Positions 41,463 through 50,322 of a DNA stretch of 53,479 bases are shown here, piece after piece; the first letter of the stretch is position 1, and every line of letters starts with the position of its first letter. A program made the position numbers and the translations under genes. The DNA lies in NCBI GenBank assembly GCA_030019255.1, contig JASEFK010000011.1, forward strand, positions 31,237 through 84,715. The letters are read 5' to 3'. The notes under the pieces are model-generated. The model made no database searches. It was not told the DNA's origin and saw only the letters and a list, made by a program, of their open reading frames with translations. This stretch comes from Actinomycetota bacterium. Lineage in GTDB: Bacteria; Actinomycetota; Geothermincolia; Geothermincolales; RBG-13-55-18.

Positions 41463-44400
41463 GCAGCACATTCACCCCAGCCGAAACCCTGAGCCTGCAT
41501 CGTCCTCTGCTTCTGGCCATGGAAGCCATCGGCTGGTTCCACATGGCCGGCAAGGCGCGGGCTGAGTTCCTACGCCACCACGGCGGCGAAGACAACGGCT
41601 ACGACGAGCGCTGCTGGCACACGTTGGAAACGCCACCTTTTCCCTGGGATGACCTGCTGGGGTGGGTAAAGCAGCGCTTTAGCGGCGGCAATCTCAAAGA
41701 CGCCTGGCCAGAGTCCTTTGTTTTGTTTACCGAAAAGCACGGAGGCCGCGGGGCGCAGGACCGCGGCCTACTGGGCCTGCTGCAGGCTGGCCACGCAATG
41801 GCCTCGGGGATAGAAAAGCAATCCTATCCTGACCACACCATTCGTTACTTAAACCAGACCATCCCCCACATGTGGCTCTCCTCCCCCTGGGGCCACCCCA
41901 AGCGAAACCTTTTGGCCGATTCGCCGGAAATTCTGACACCTCACGGGTGGCGTCAGCTTGTGGCGGAGATTCGCCGCGTACTGGAGGAACTGAAAGATCT
42001 TGGCACGAAGCACGTGCAAGATGTGGCCTTGTGGCACCGCTGGCGGGAGCAGGCCATCGGTCCAGATTCCTTTATCCGCCGTGCCTTTCTCGCCACCCTC
42101 GCTGAGACGCGCCTGCCCAACAACGATGTGACCCTCTGGGACCAGTCCTATGTGGCTGCCGCGCTGTTCAAGAGCGCAGTGGCAGGGGCGTTGCTGGATA
42201 GTAGTTTTCCATGGAGGACAGACGGAAGCATCAAGCAGAAAACCCGTTGGCGCCTGCTGACCGTGGCCATCGGCACCGAGCACTACGAGGCGCGGGCGGT
42301 GAAAATCGGTGACTGGACGGGCGCGCAGGGCGCGATCGAGGGGTTCTTCCGCCGCGTGGCCCAGCTGGTAGAGGTGGATCTGGCCGTGGGATCGCTGCTC
42401 TACCGGGACGACTCCGTAGCTGTGTTTTCGTTCCCCGGCGAGCGGTTTGACGAGGAAGAGCAGGAACGTCAAAAACCAAATAGACAGAACTTCAAATTTG
42501 ATGACAAAAACTTCGCTTCATGGCTTGATGACTGGAAAAACTGGCTACAAAACCAGGTCGAAGCGATCGCCCACGATCTGAACCTGGAAACCCCGCCCTT
42601 TGTGCGCTTGAGCGGACCCACCCGGTCGCTGGTGCCCCTGGTGAAAGAACGCAGGGAAGCCTTGCGCAGGACTGCCGTTCCCGTGCATAAGGCCTGGAAT
42701 GTGAACTGGACGGTCCCTGCTGAGTCCAAGGGCCATGTCTGCCCCGTGTGTCGGGTGCGCCTGAACGGCGACCCTACCAACAAGGGCACACCTTGCCAAG
42801 TATGTTGGGAACGCCGCCACCACCGCCGCGACGATTGGCTTCAAGGTCACCTGGGCAATGACACCATTTGGTTTGAGGAGGTAGCCGACGCCAACGGCCG
42901 CCTGGCACTACTCACTTTCCAGCTGGACGTTGAACCATGGCTGAACGGCGAGCGGGTGGACAGCCTCAGGGCACAGGCTATTCCAGAGTGGCGACGATTC
43001 AACCCGGTTTTATTCGGTCAACTCAAGCCGATCGATCTACAAAGGCCCTTCGAATGGCTGCGAAGCTATATTACCGATAAGCTACATTCTTACGATAAAA
43101 ATGACCCAGTACTCAAAAGCCTGCACGAAGGTTATCAGCATGAGAACAAGTGGGAGGATTTTTACAAAAAGATCGTTGAAGATCGCGCCGATGCCCCTGA
43201 GTGGGACATCCAGAACGACGACCAGCGCGCTGCCTGGCTAGCCCATCAGCTCTTTCGCAAACTCCCCTCTCCCGGCCGGGTCTACCGTTTCTGGCGAGAG
43301 GCGGAGGAGTTTTTCACCGACCTGTTGCGGGAGTTCCGCCAGATCGCGGCCCGCAGCGACAACCCATGGCGGGTGCGCCGTCTTCTGCTCATCCCTGAGG
43401 ACAAAAGTGGATGGCAAGACCTCACCCTTTACGACGGTCGCTGGCAGGGGAGGCAGATCAGCCTGGTCTATGTGGAAAGTCTGGGCGGGGTTGTGACGGC
43501 CTCGAACCTCTCTCGCTTACTTCGGCCGGAGCAACCGAAAGAGACGTTGAAGGAAGAGGGGGAGGCCATTCTCCTCGAGGAGGAAGACCGCTTTGGGCAC
43601 AGGGTTGAGATGAAAGTAAAAGACGTCCGTGAGCTTGATGCGCCATACGCTCACTTGAGCATCTATGCGCCGGTGATCCCCTTGGCGCTCTCACCCCTGC
43701 GCTTCCGCGTCATCGTGTCTTTGGAGGTGGCATCCGAGTGCGTGGACCTGGCCATCCAGTGGTGGCAGAAACGCTTCGCCGGCGTGTGGGACCGCCTGCC
43801 CTTGCGGGTAGGGGTGATTGCTTTTCCACGCCTGGTGCCCTATCAGGCCGTGGTAGAGGCCGTGCGGAACGTGGAAGACGAACTGGCTGCCTCTGAGAAG
43901 ACCTGGCAGGTGCAGGAAAAGAAGACCTGGTGGGTGCAGGAAGTGGAACGGCGGGACGGAGTGGTTGCCCTCCGCCTGCGCCGGCCGGACGGTCGGGAGA
44001 CCCTTCGGATCATTCCGGTGAGGATGCCCGATGGCCGGGAGGATGTGTTCTATCCGTATGTTGCGGTTGAGGACCGCTCCCTGCGCTTTCCTCGCGATTT
44101 CCGCCACCCCGAAGGCCAGGTTTACCGCCACGTGGCCGACCTGCGCTTCGGGGATGGCCTTCGGGTGACGCCGGCGCGGGTGGCCACGCTCTTTCTGGAA
44201 AGCACCGACCAGCGGTTTGAAAGGCTGGATGTGCATTATTTGGAAGACTGGACGTGGATGCGGGAGGTTTGGGTGCTTCTGCAACGGGTGGCGCCTAGCC
44301 AAACGGCGGTGCAGCGCTTGCGGGGCGAACTGGCCCGGCTGGAGCGGGATTGGCAATCGACAGACGGCCGTCTGGCTGCTCCACCGGATGTGTGGCGGGA

Positions 44401-44536
44401 TACCCTCCGGGCTATGCTTGCCCATCATTTAGAAGTGCAGGGAGCGGCGTTGGATGCCCTAACCGAAGCCGCCGTTGATGTCCTGCTTCAGTGGGCTTTG
44501 GATTGGCATATCACCGCACTGAAAGAAAGCGTGTAA
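41459..44536 (+). CDS. csx11: Csx11/Cas10-like large subunit, catalytic motifs degenerate
   Basis: The start is the ATG at 41459 (AAGGAGG 9 nt upstream), preferred over the ATG at 41450 that touches the ribosome site; 1025 residues. The order is HD-like helical domain, first palm, zinc ribbon (C428, C431, C446, C449), second palm-like domain and helical C-terminus. The HD motif reads H28-M29 in GWFHMAGK, and the usual D-H-S is D228-Q229-S230. At the palm hairpin the sequence is LLYRDDSVAVFSFPG (315-318 YRDD) where a GGDD would be expected; no GGDD exists elsewhere. So DNase and cyclic-oligoadenylate activities are probably lost. This pattern fits subtype III-C Csx11. Confidence 0.8.
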   Translation: MSSTFTPAETLSLHRPLLLAMEAIGWFHMAGKARAEFLRHHGGEDNGYDERCWHTLETPPFPWDDLLGWVKQRFSGGNLKDAWPESFVLFTEKHGGRGAQDRGLLGLLQAGHAMASGIEKQSYPDHTIRYLNQTIPHMWLSSPWGHPKRNLLADSPEILTPHGWRQLVAEIRRVLEELKDLGTKHVQDVALWHRWREQAIGPDSFIRRAFLATLAETRLPNNDVTLWDQSYVAAALFKSAVAGALLDSSFPWRTDGSIKQKTRWRLLTVAIGTEHYEARAVKIGDWTGAQGAIEGFFRRVAQLVEVDLAVGSLLYRDDSVAVFSFPGERFDEEEQERQKPNRQNFKFDDKNFASWLDDWKNWLQNQVEAIAHDLNLETPPFVRLSGPTRSLVPLVKERREALRRTAVPVHKAWNVNWTVPAESKGHVCPVCRVRLNGDPTNKGTPCQVCWERRHHRRDDWLQGHLGNDTIWFEEVADANGRLALLTFQLDVEPWLNGERVDSLRAQAIPEWRRFNPVLFGQLKPIDLQRPFEWLRSYITDKLHSYDKNDPVLKSLHEGYQHENKWEDFYKKIVEDRADAPEWDIQNDDQRAAWLAHQLFRKLPSPGRVYRFWREAEEFFTDLLREFRQIAARSDNPWRVRRLLLIPEDKSGWQDLTLYDGRWQGRQISLVYVESLGGVVTASNLSRLLRPEQPKETLKEEGEAILLEEEDRFGHRVEMKVKDVRELDAPYAHLSIYAPVIPLALSPLRFRVIVSLEVASECVDLAIQWWQKRFAGVWDRLPLRVGVIAFPRLVPYQAVVEAVRNVEDELAASEKTWQVQEKKTWWVQEVERRDGVVALRLRRPDGRETLRIIPVRMPDGREDVFYPYVAVEDRSLRFPRDFRHPEGQVYRHVADLRFGDGLRVTPARVATLFLESTDQRFERLDVHYLEDWTWMREVWVLLQRVAPSQTAVQRLRGELARLERDWQSTDGRLAAPPDVWRDTLRAMLAHHLEVQGAALDALTEAAVDVLLQWALDWHITALKESV

Positions 44537-44549
44537 GGAGGGATGAGCG

Positions 44550-45578
44550 ATGGCAAGTTACAAAAAGTTTCTCCAGGTTGGCTTGGCACTGGACCCCATC
44601 CACGCGGGGACCGGCGGCGCCCGCATCGTCCGGGTGGACCTGACCATCGTCCGCGACCCGGTCACCCAGTTGCCCAAGATTCCAGGCTCCAGCTTGGCGG
44701 GGGTGTACCGGACCTACGTGGCGATGGCGGAAACTGAGGCGAACCCGAACCGCCAGGTGAATGGAAAAGCATGGCCCTATTATCCCCATTGTGCTGGCCT
44801 GGGACAGGCCCGAGATAATTACCTCGGCCACTGTGGCCAACCCGATTGCCCCGTCTGCACCGTCTTCGGCTTCGCCCGGGGCAAAGATCAAGCCGGGGGC
44901 TTCGCCGGACTGGCTGCCTTTACGGATGCCCACGTGCTCCTCTTTCCCGTGCCCACCCGCCAGGGGCCCCATTGGGTAACCTGTCCTATGGTGCTCCAAT
45001 GGGTTGGGCTAGAGGTCAAAGATGTGGAAAAAGACGCGGTTTACCGGCAAGACGCCTCTGGCAACCCGCTCAACCTCGGCTGGCTGCTGCTGCCGGTGTG
45101 TCAGTGCGCTGAAATGTCTAATATAAAGGAACGCCTTCAGGGCTTGAAGGTGCCCGATTACATCCTCAACCACCTCGCCCTGGTGCCGGACCGCTTGTTT
45201 GCCCACATCGTCAACAGCAACCTGGAGGTGCGCACCTCCGTCTCCATCGACCCGACAACCGGCGCAGCCGAGGAAAGGGCGCTTTTCTCCTACGAAGCGC
45301 TGCCGCGCACAACGGTGCTGGCTTGGGAAATCATCGCCAAAAACCCTGCTCACTTCAATATCAGCGGGCAGCAAATCACGGCGGTGTCCGATCCTCAGAG
45401 TGTCCATGGGGTCGCCGCCCAGGCCCATCTCTACCTGGAACACCTGGGTATTGGCGGAATGGGCACGCGGGGGATGGGGCGTTTGAGGGTGGTCTACTCT
45501 GAGCAGTCACCAAGTAACCGCCAACCCGGTTCAGGACAGACGACATCGTCCATCAGCCAAGGGGGAGGGCAGTCATGA
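44550..45578 (+). CDS. cmr4: Cmr4-like RAMP backbone protein with candidate RNase aspartate
   Basis: The 342-residue protein follows csx11 by 13 nt with GGAGGGATG upstream. The N-terminus has the Cmr4/Csm3 pattern: LALDPIHAGTG, VDLTIVRDP and LPKIPGSSLAGVYRTY. D30 in the VDLTI segment aligns with the aspartate of Cmr4 that cuts target RNA every six nucleotides. A cysteine set (CAGLGQ, CGQPDCPVCTVFG) follows at about 80-110 and the glycine loop GIGGMGTRGMGRL ends it. It should form the repeating filament of the complex. The stop overlaps the small-subunit start (ATGA). Confidence 0.87.
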   Translation: MASYKKFLQVGLALDPIHAGTGGARIVRVDLTIVRDPVTQLPKIPGSSLAGVYRTYVAMAETEANPNRQVNGKAWPYYPHCAGLGQARDNYLGHCGQPDCPVCTVFGFARGKDQAGGFAGLAAFTDAHVLLFPVPTRQGPHWVTCPMVLQWVGLEVKDVEKDAVYRQDASGNPLNLGWLLLPVCQCAEMSNIKERLQGLKVPDYILNHLALVPDRLFAHIVNSNLEVRTSVSIDPTTGAAEERALFSYEALPRTTVLAWEIIAKNPAHFNISGQQITAVSDPQSVHGVAAQAHLYLEHLGIGGMGTRGMGRLRVVYSEQSPSNRQPGSGQTTSSISQGGGQS

Positions 45579-45955
45579 ATGGAACCCAAATGACCAACCT
45601 GGACATCCAATGCGCTGAATTGGGACATCAGTTGGCACAAATCAACGGCATGGAGGAGAAAGTGCTTAACGCAGCCCTTACAGTCCTTGAGGAGCAGGGG
45701 CCATACGCGATGTTCCTTTACGTGAAAGCACAGCACGAAAAGATAGCCAGGCAATTTAGTGAACAATGTGTCGGATTTTTAAAAAGGATATTCGGCAGTA
45801 AAGCAGGCGATGCCGGGGATGTGCTCGATGTAGTGAAAAAGTTGGCTCAGGACCTTCGGGACCTCGACGACCTCCTCTTCGCCCGCGACCTCCTCCGCAC
45901 CGCCCTGTCCTACGCCCGCTACCACCTCAAAGCTAAGGAGGGTGGTTCATCATGA
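45575..45955 (+). CDS. cmr5: Cmr5/Csm2-like small subunit
   Basis: The 126-residue, almost entirely helical protein lies between the Cmr4-like and Cmr3-like genes, overlapping both by ATGA. Sequence pieces such as ALTVLEEQGPYAMFLYVKA and LDDLLFARDLLRTALSYARY agree with the Cmr5 small-subunit helices, which line the target-binding face of type III complexes. The assignment rests on size, helix content and position more than on a signature. Confidence 0.75.
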   Translation: MNGTQMTNLDIQCAELGHQLAQINGMEEKVLNAALTVLEEQGPYAMFLYVKAQHEKIARQFSEQCVGFLKRIFGSKAGDAGDVLDVVKKLAQDLRDLDDLLFARDLLRTALSYARYHLKAKEGGSS

Positions 45956-46797
45956 GCTGGACGATGTACCGCTGGGTTTGGCAACTGAAATCGCCCCTGC
46001 ACATCGGGTGGCTACCGGCCGGCGCCCTCAACCGAACCCGCCTGTATGTTCCCGCCCGCGCCCTGTGGGGCGCGCTTACGGCGGAACTTGCCCGCCGCCA
46101 AAACCCCGATTCCCCAGATTACAAGTCCACAGGGCAGAGGCTCCTCGAGCATGCGCGCTTCAGTTACCTCTTCCTCGCCGAGCCGGTGGCCGGTGAGTGG
46201 AAGGCATGGCTTCCCCGCTATCAGGAAGGTAAGGGGTTGGTTTGGATAAGGGAAGATGGCAAAACCGAAGACGATTGTCCTTTTCGGATGCGCCTCTTGA
46301 GCGCCCGGCCCGGCACCGCCATCGCGCCCGAGTCCGATACGGCGGCAGAAGGCACCCTGCGGGAGTTTGAGGTGATCCACCCTTACTGGCGCGACAAAGG
46401 GGATCCGCACAAACCGGTGGCCATGGTGGGCTACCTGTTCTGCAAGGATGCCGCACTGGAGGAGGAACTCAAGGCTATTCAGGAAATCTTCCTCGGGGGC
46501 GATACCCGCTACGGGTTGGGGCATGTGATTCAAGTAAATTGCTTTCGCACCACGTCTTTTTTTAAGGGCGCACCGGTGGATCTCAGCGCGTCGGAGCCGG
46601 TGGTTCAGATCGAGTTTTCGCTGGCCCACACGAGGATGGATGGTCTTTCTGAAGTCACCGGCGCCATGGAATGCATCGCCGGCTGGGACATGGTGACGGG
46701 TGGGCTCAAAGAGGCCAAATTGACCTGGGCCCCGGGTTCTCGCTGGCCCGAGGAACGGAACTGCACCATTGGGGAGGATGGCCTATGGCAGACCTAA
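45952..46797 (+). CDS. Cmr3/Csx10-like (Cas5-group) RAMP protein
   Basis: The 281-residue protein begins in an ATGA overlap. Its N-terminus reads WQLKSPLHIGWLPAG and RTRLYVPARALWGALTAEL, the start of a Cas5-group RAMP. The glycine loop GGDTRYGLGHV lies at 182-192. Cas5-group proteins (Cmr3, Csm4, Csx10) hold the 5' tag of the crRNA and contact Cas10. Among these I cannot choose; the partner Csx11 suggests Cmr3-like. Its C-terminus overlaps the DUF1156 methylase start by 13 nt, the key physical link between the CRISPR module and the methylase. Confidence 0.78.
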   Translation: MSWTMYRWVWQLKSPLHIGWLPAGALNRTRLYVPARALWGALTAELARRQNPDSPDYKSTGQRLLEHARFSYLFLAEPVAGEWKAWLPRYQEGKGLVWIREDGKTEDDCPFRMRLLSARPGTAIAPESDTAAEGTLREFEVIHPYWRDKGDPHKPVAMVGYLFCKDAALEEELKAIQEIFLGGDTRYGLGHVIQVNCFRTTSFFKGAPVDLSASEPVVQIEFSLAHTRMDGLSEVTGAMECIAGWDMVTGGLKEAKLTWAPGSRWPEERNCTIGEDGLWQT

Positions 46798-49712
46798 CCC
46801 GTGTAGTGCGCCGCCTTATAGAAACTAATGAGATGCCCATCCGGGTGATCTCCGAGCACGCCCGCAAGGACCAGAACGTGAAGAAGGGGCATTTGCACAC
46901 CCTCCATGTGTGGTGGGCCACGCGGCCCCTGGCCGCCTGCAGGGCGGTGCTAATGGCCACGCTCCTGCCCGATCCCGCGGACGAGCGCTGCCCGGAAGCG
47001 TTCCGCCGGGACGCCCGGGAAGCCTTGAGGCCGTTCACCGGTCGGGATCTTTCCGACCCAGTGGCGCTGCGGCAAGCACTCTTGGATTTCATCGGCCATT
47101 TCGCCGCCTGGGAGAACTCCACCAACCGGACCTTTGTGGAGACCACCCGCCGGTTGGTCCGCGCGGCCCATCCGGAGGGCCCGCCCCTAGTGGTGGACCC
47201 GTTCGCCGGCATCGGCTCCATCCCCTTCGAGGCCCTGCGCATCGGGGCCGACGCCTTTGCGGGCGATCTCAACCCCGTGGCGGTGCTGCTCAACAAAGTG
47301 GCCCTGGAGTATCTTCCTACTTACGGCCAGCGGCTGGCCGAAGCCGTCCGCAAGTGGGGCCAGTGGGTGCGGGAGCGGGCGACCGAAGAACTGGGCGAGT
47401 TCTACCCCAGGGAGCCCGACGGCTCGATCCCTCTGGCCTATCTCTGGGCGCGGACGATCCGCTGCGAAGGCCCGGGCTGCGGCGCCGAGGTGCCCCTGGT
47501 GGGGCTTCTGTGGCTCTCCCGCAGGGAGAAGCAGCGGGTGGCCCTGCGCTATCGGGGGGATAAAGAGCGAAAGCAGGTCGTCTTTGAAATCTTTGAGCCC
47601 AAGGCGGAAAGCGAAGTGCAGAGGCCTATCGTGAAGCGCTTTTCCGCCACCTGCCCGGTGTGCGGCTACACTACGCCTTATAAGCAGGTGCGCGAGCAAA
47701 TCCGCGCCCAGCGCGGCGGCACATACGATGCCCGTCTCATTGCCGTCATCACCCTGCGCCCGGACGGCTCCCGCGGCTTTCGGTTGGCTACCGAGCGCGA
47801 CCGGGAGGTCGCCCAGAAAGCCGCCAAGGAACTGGCCCGCCGCCAAGCCCAGCACCCGGGACCGTTCCCCCTCGTGCCGGATGAGCCTTTGCCCCCCGAG
47901 GGAGCGCTCGGTTTTCGCGTCAACCTTTACGGCATGAAGACCTGGGGCGACCTCTTCACCCCGCGGCAGGCGCTGGCGCTTTCCACCTTCGTCCGTCTGG
48001 TGCGGGAGGCGCACGGCAAGGTCTTGCAGGAGAGCGGCGACCCCGACTTCGCCCGCGCCGTGGCGACCTGTTTGGCGGTGGTGGTGAGTAACGTTAGTCA
48101 CTATTGCGCTAGTCTTTCTTACTACCATCCATTCTATGGTATGCGTTCATCGTTCGGCGGGAACGGATTCCCCATGAAAGCTGATTTTGCAGAAGGTAAT
48201 TTACTGACGCCCAAACTGGTGGGCGGATTTGAATATGCCATGGAGCAGGTGGCCCAGGTGCTGGAGCGGGAAGTCTCTCAAGGCTTTCGGCCCGGCACCG
48301 TCCGGCAGGGATCGGCCACCGCCATCCCCCTTCCTGACCAGTCGGTGCCCTACGTGGTTACCGATCCGCCCTACTACGATGCGGTGCCCTATGCGTCTCT
48401 TTCGGATTTCTGCTACGTATGGCTCAAACGGATGGTAGGAGACCTTCATCCAGACCTCTTCCGCCTGCCGCTCACGCCCAAAGCCGAAGAGTGCATCCTG
48501 GATCCCGGCCCGCCACCCCCGGGCGAGCCGGAGAAGACCAAGGAGTTCTTTGAAACAACCATGGAGCGGGCCCTGGCCGAATGCCGCCGGGTGCTTCAGC
48601 CCGACGGCGTGGCGGTGGTGCTCTTTGCCCACAAGGGCACGGCCGGCTGGGAGGCCCTGCTGAACGCCCTGGTCCGGGCAGGCTGGACGGTCACCGCCTC
48701 CTGGCCCATTGAAACTGAGCGGGGTGCCCGGATGCGGGCCAAGAACTCCGCCGTGCTGGCCTCCTCGGTTTTTTTGGTCTGCCGCCCCCGGCCCGAGAAC
48801 GCCGGCGTAGGCGAATGGCGGCAGGTGCTCATGGAACTTAACCGGCGCGTCGCGGAGTGGCTTCCCCGCCTGGAACAAGAGGGGATTCACGGGGCGGACG
48901 CCATCTTCTCCTGTATTGGGCCGGCCCTGGAGGTCTACAGCCGCTACGAGCGGGTGGAGACGGCGGGCGGACAGGTGATCCCGCTGGGGGATGTGCGCGA
49001 CGGCAAGGGCCAAGTCGCCCAGCGGGGGTATCTCTCCTATGTGTGGGAAGCGGTGGCCCGGGAGGCGCTCAAGGTCATCTTTGCCGAAGCCGACCCCACG
49101 GGATTTGAAGAGGATGCGCGCCTGACCGCCGTGTGGCTCTGGACCCTCCGCGCCAAGGCCAACGGCGCCGTCTCTGAAGAAGCGGAGGAAGAGATGCCGG
49201 AGGAAGAGGAAGCCGAGGAGGCGGTTCAAAAGAAGCCCTCCGGCTACGCCCTGCCCTACGACGACGCCCGGCTCATCATCCAGGCGTTGGGCGCCCACGA
49301 GGATCGGCTCAAGCGCCCGGGCGGCATCCTGGAGGTGAAGGGCGACGCGGCTCGCCTCCTTCCGGTGGCCGAGCGGCGGCGCTTCCTCCTCGGGGACCGT
49401 CCCGCCCTCCCCGCTTCCGGCCGTTCGCGGAGGGGACAGCGACGCCTCTTTGAGGAGATGGTACCAGAGCCCGAAGAAGGCGTGACGGTAGAGCCGGGCC
49501 AGTCCACGTTGGACCGTCTCCATCAGGCGATGCTTCTCTTCGCCGAGGGGCGCAGCGAGGCCCTGCGCCGGTTCCTGGTGGACGAGGGTGTCGGCCGCGA
49601 CGGGCGGTTCTGGCGGCTGGCGGACGCGCTGTCAAAGCTATATCCTTCCGCCTCCCAGGAGAAGCGCTGGGTGGATGGAGTGCTGGCCCGGAAGAAGGTG
49701 CTGGGATTATGA
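46785..49712 (+). CDS. DUF1156 DNA methyltransferase with zinc ribbon (HmaB-like)
   Basis: The start is the ATG at 46785, 7 nt after GGGGAGG, giving 975 residues. The N-terminus (IETNEMPIRVISEHARKDQN, then HLHTLHVWWATRPLAACRA) is the DUF1156 signature. The SAM site is DPFAGIGSIPFEA (from 138). Zinc-like cysteines occur in CEGPGCGAE and CPVCGY. The catalytic motif is D527-P-P-Y in VVTDPPYYDAVPYASL, as in N6-adenine or N4-cytosine methylases. Proteins of this kind (COG1743) occur with DUF499 ATPases and SNF2 helicases in anti-phage loci, where methylation may mark self DNA. It overlaps the RAMP gene before it and the small gene after it. Confidence 0.92.
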   Translation: MADLTRVVRRLIETNEMPIRVISEHARKDQNVKKGHLHTLHVWWATRPLAACRAVLMATLLPDPADERCPEAFRRDAREALRPFTGRDLSDPVALRQALLDFIGHFAAWENSTNRTFVETTRRLVRAAHPEGPPLVVDPFAGIGSIPFEALRIGADAFAGDLNPVAVLLNKVALEYLPTYGQRLAEAVRKWGQWVRERATEELGEFYPREPDGSIPLAYLWARTIRCEGPGCGAEVPLVGLLWLSRREKQRVALRYRGDKERKQVVFEIFEPKAESEVQRPIVKRFSATCPVCGYTTPYKQVREQIRAQRGGTYDARLIAVITLRPDGSRGFRLATERDREVAQKAAKELARRQAQHPGPFPLVPDEPLPPEGALGFRVNLYGMKTWGDLFTPRQALALSTFVRLVREAHGKVLQESGDPDFARAVATCLAVVVSNVSHYCASLSYYHPFYGMRSSFGGNGFPMKADFAEGNLLTPKLVGGFEYAMEQVAQVLEREVSQGFRPGTVRQGSATAIPLPDQSVPYVVTDPPYYDAVPYASLSDFCYVWLKRMVGDLHPDLFRLPLTPKAEECILDPGPPPPGEPEKTKEFFETTMERALAECRRVLQPDGVAVVLFAHKGTAGWEALLNALVRAGWTVTASWPIETERGARMRAKNSAVLASSVFLVCRPRPENAGVGEWRQVLMELNRRVAEWLPRLEQEGIHGADAIFSCIGPALEVYSRYERVETAGGQVIPLGDVRDGKGQVAQRGYLSYVWEAVAREALKVIFAEADPTGFEEDARLTAVWLWTLRAKANGAVSEEAEEEMPEEEEAEEAVQKKPSGYALPYDDARLIIQALGAHEDRLKRPGGILEVKGDAARLLPVAERRRFLLGDRPALPASGRSRRGQRRLFEEMVPEPEEGVTVEPGQSTLDRLHQAMLLFAEGRSEALRRFLVDEGVGRDGRFWRLADALSKLYPSASQEKRWVDGVLARKKVLGL

Positions 49713-50299
49713 ACAGGGCTATCGGGCCTGCGGAATGGTACCAGGCGTTCCGCCGCGAAATGCGGAATGTCCGTTGGGCAGACCCTCTGCGGGACTCCGC
49801 CCTGAAGGGCCGCTTAGGCGCCTGGACGGAGCACCTGACGGGCGTGGTGGTTGCAACCTGCCAGAACCTGGGCTGGGCGGCGGTCGCCCGGGGGTATCTG
49901 GCCGAAGTGCTGCCCGTGCCCAAGCAAGAGTACTTGGCCGTTGACGTGATGGCTTTTCCCCGTGCGGACCGTCCCGGCTGGAGAAGGCCCATTGCAGCTT
50001 TTGAACTGGAGAACCGACTGGACCCGGAAGCCATCTCTTATTCGGTGTGGAAAGTGAGCGTGGTCCGGTGCTTCTTTGGCGGGGTGTTCTGCTACCGCCA
50101 GCAGTCAGAAGGGATCAAGGACCTGCTTGTTGGCCTCACGCAAGGGGTGATGGCCGAGATGCATCCCCCTGCAGAACGGCATGAGGCTAAGATCCTTCTG
50201 GTTGTCGGGACCCGGAGCAAAGCCGAAGATTTCCCCGATGGGTTTTTCAAACCCTATCTTTGGGACAGCGCGCTTGGGCAGTTCCGACCTTTGTGGTAA
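49709..50299 (+). CDS. Conserved-looking small protein, possible PD-(D/E)xK-like nuclease fold
   Basis: The 196-residue protein starts at the ATG at 49709, overlapping the methylase stop (ATGA). After a helical N-terminus come a strand with D79 (YLAVDVMAF) and a strand with E99-L-E101-N (PIAAFELEN), then a helix with W-K (SYSVWKVSVVRC). That spacing resembles the D...ExK core of restriction-type nucleases, with the lysine possibly moved into the helix. I recognise no named family. Its place between methylase and ATPase suggests it is a functional part of the system. The ATPase gene begins 23 nt later. Confidence 0.6.
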   Translation: MNRAIGPAEWYQAFRREMRNVRWADPLRDSALKGRLGAWTEHLTGVVVATCQNLGWAAVARGYLAEVLPVPKQEYLAVDVMAFPRADRPGWRRPIAAFELENRLDPEAISYSVWKVSVVRCFFGGVFCYRQQSEGIKDLLVGLTQGVMAEMHPPAERHEAKILLVVGTRSKAEDFPDGFFKPYLWDSALGQFRPLW

Positions 50300-50322
50300 G
50301 CCAACGTCAGGAGGGGGAAGCC

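Noticed and set aside
46671-46784. N-terminal extension of the DUF1156 methylase
   Set aside because: The 38 extra residues overlap the RAMP gene in another frame, show no similarity to the family, and the ATG at 46785 has a good ribosome site.
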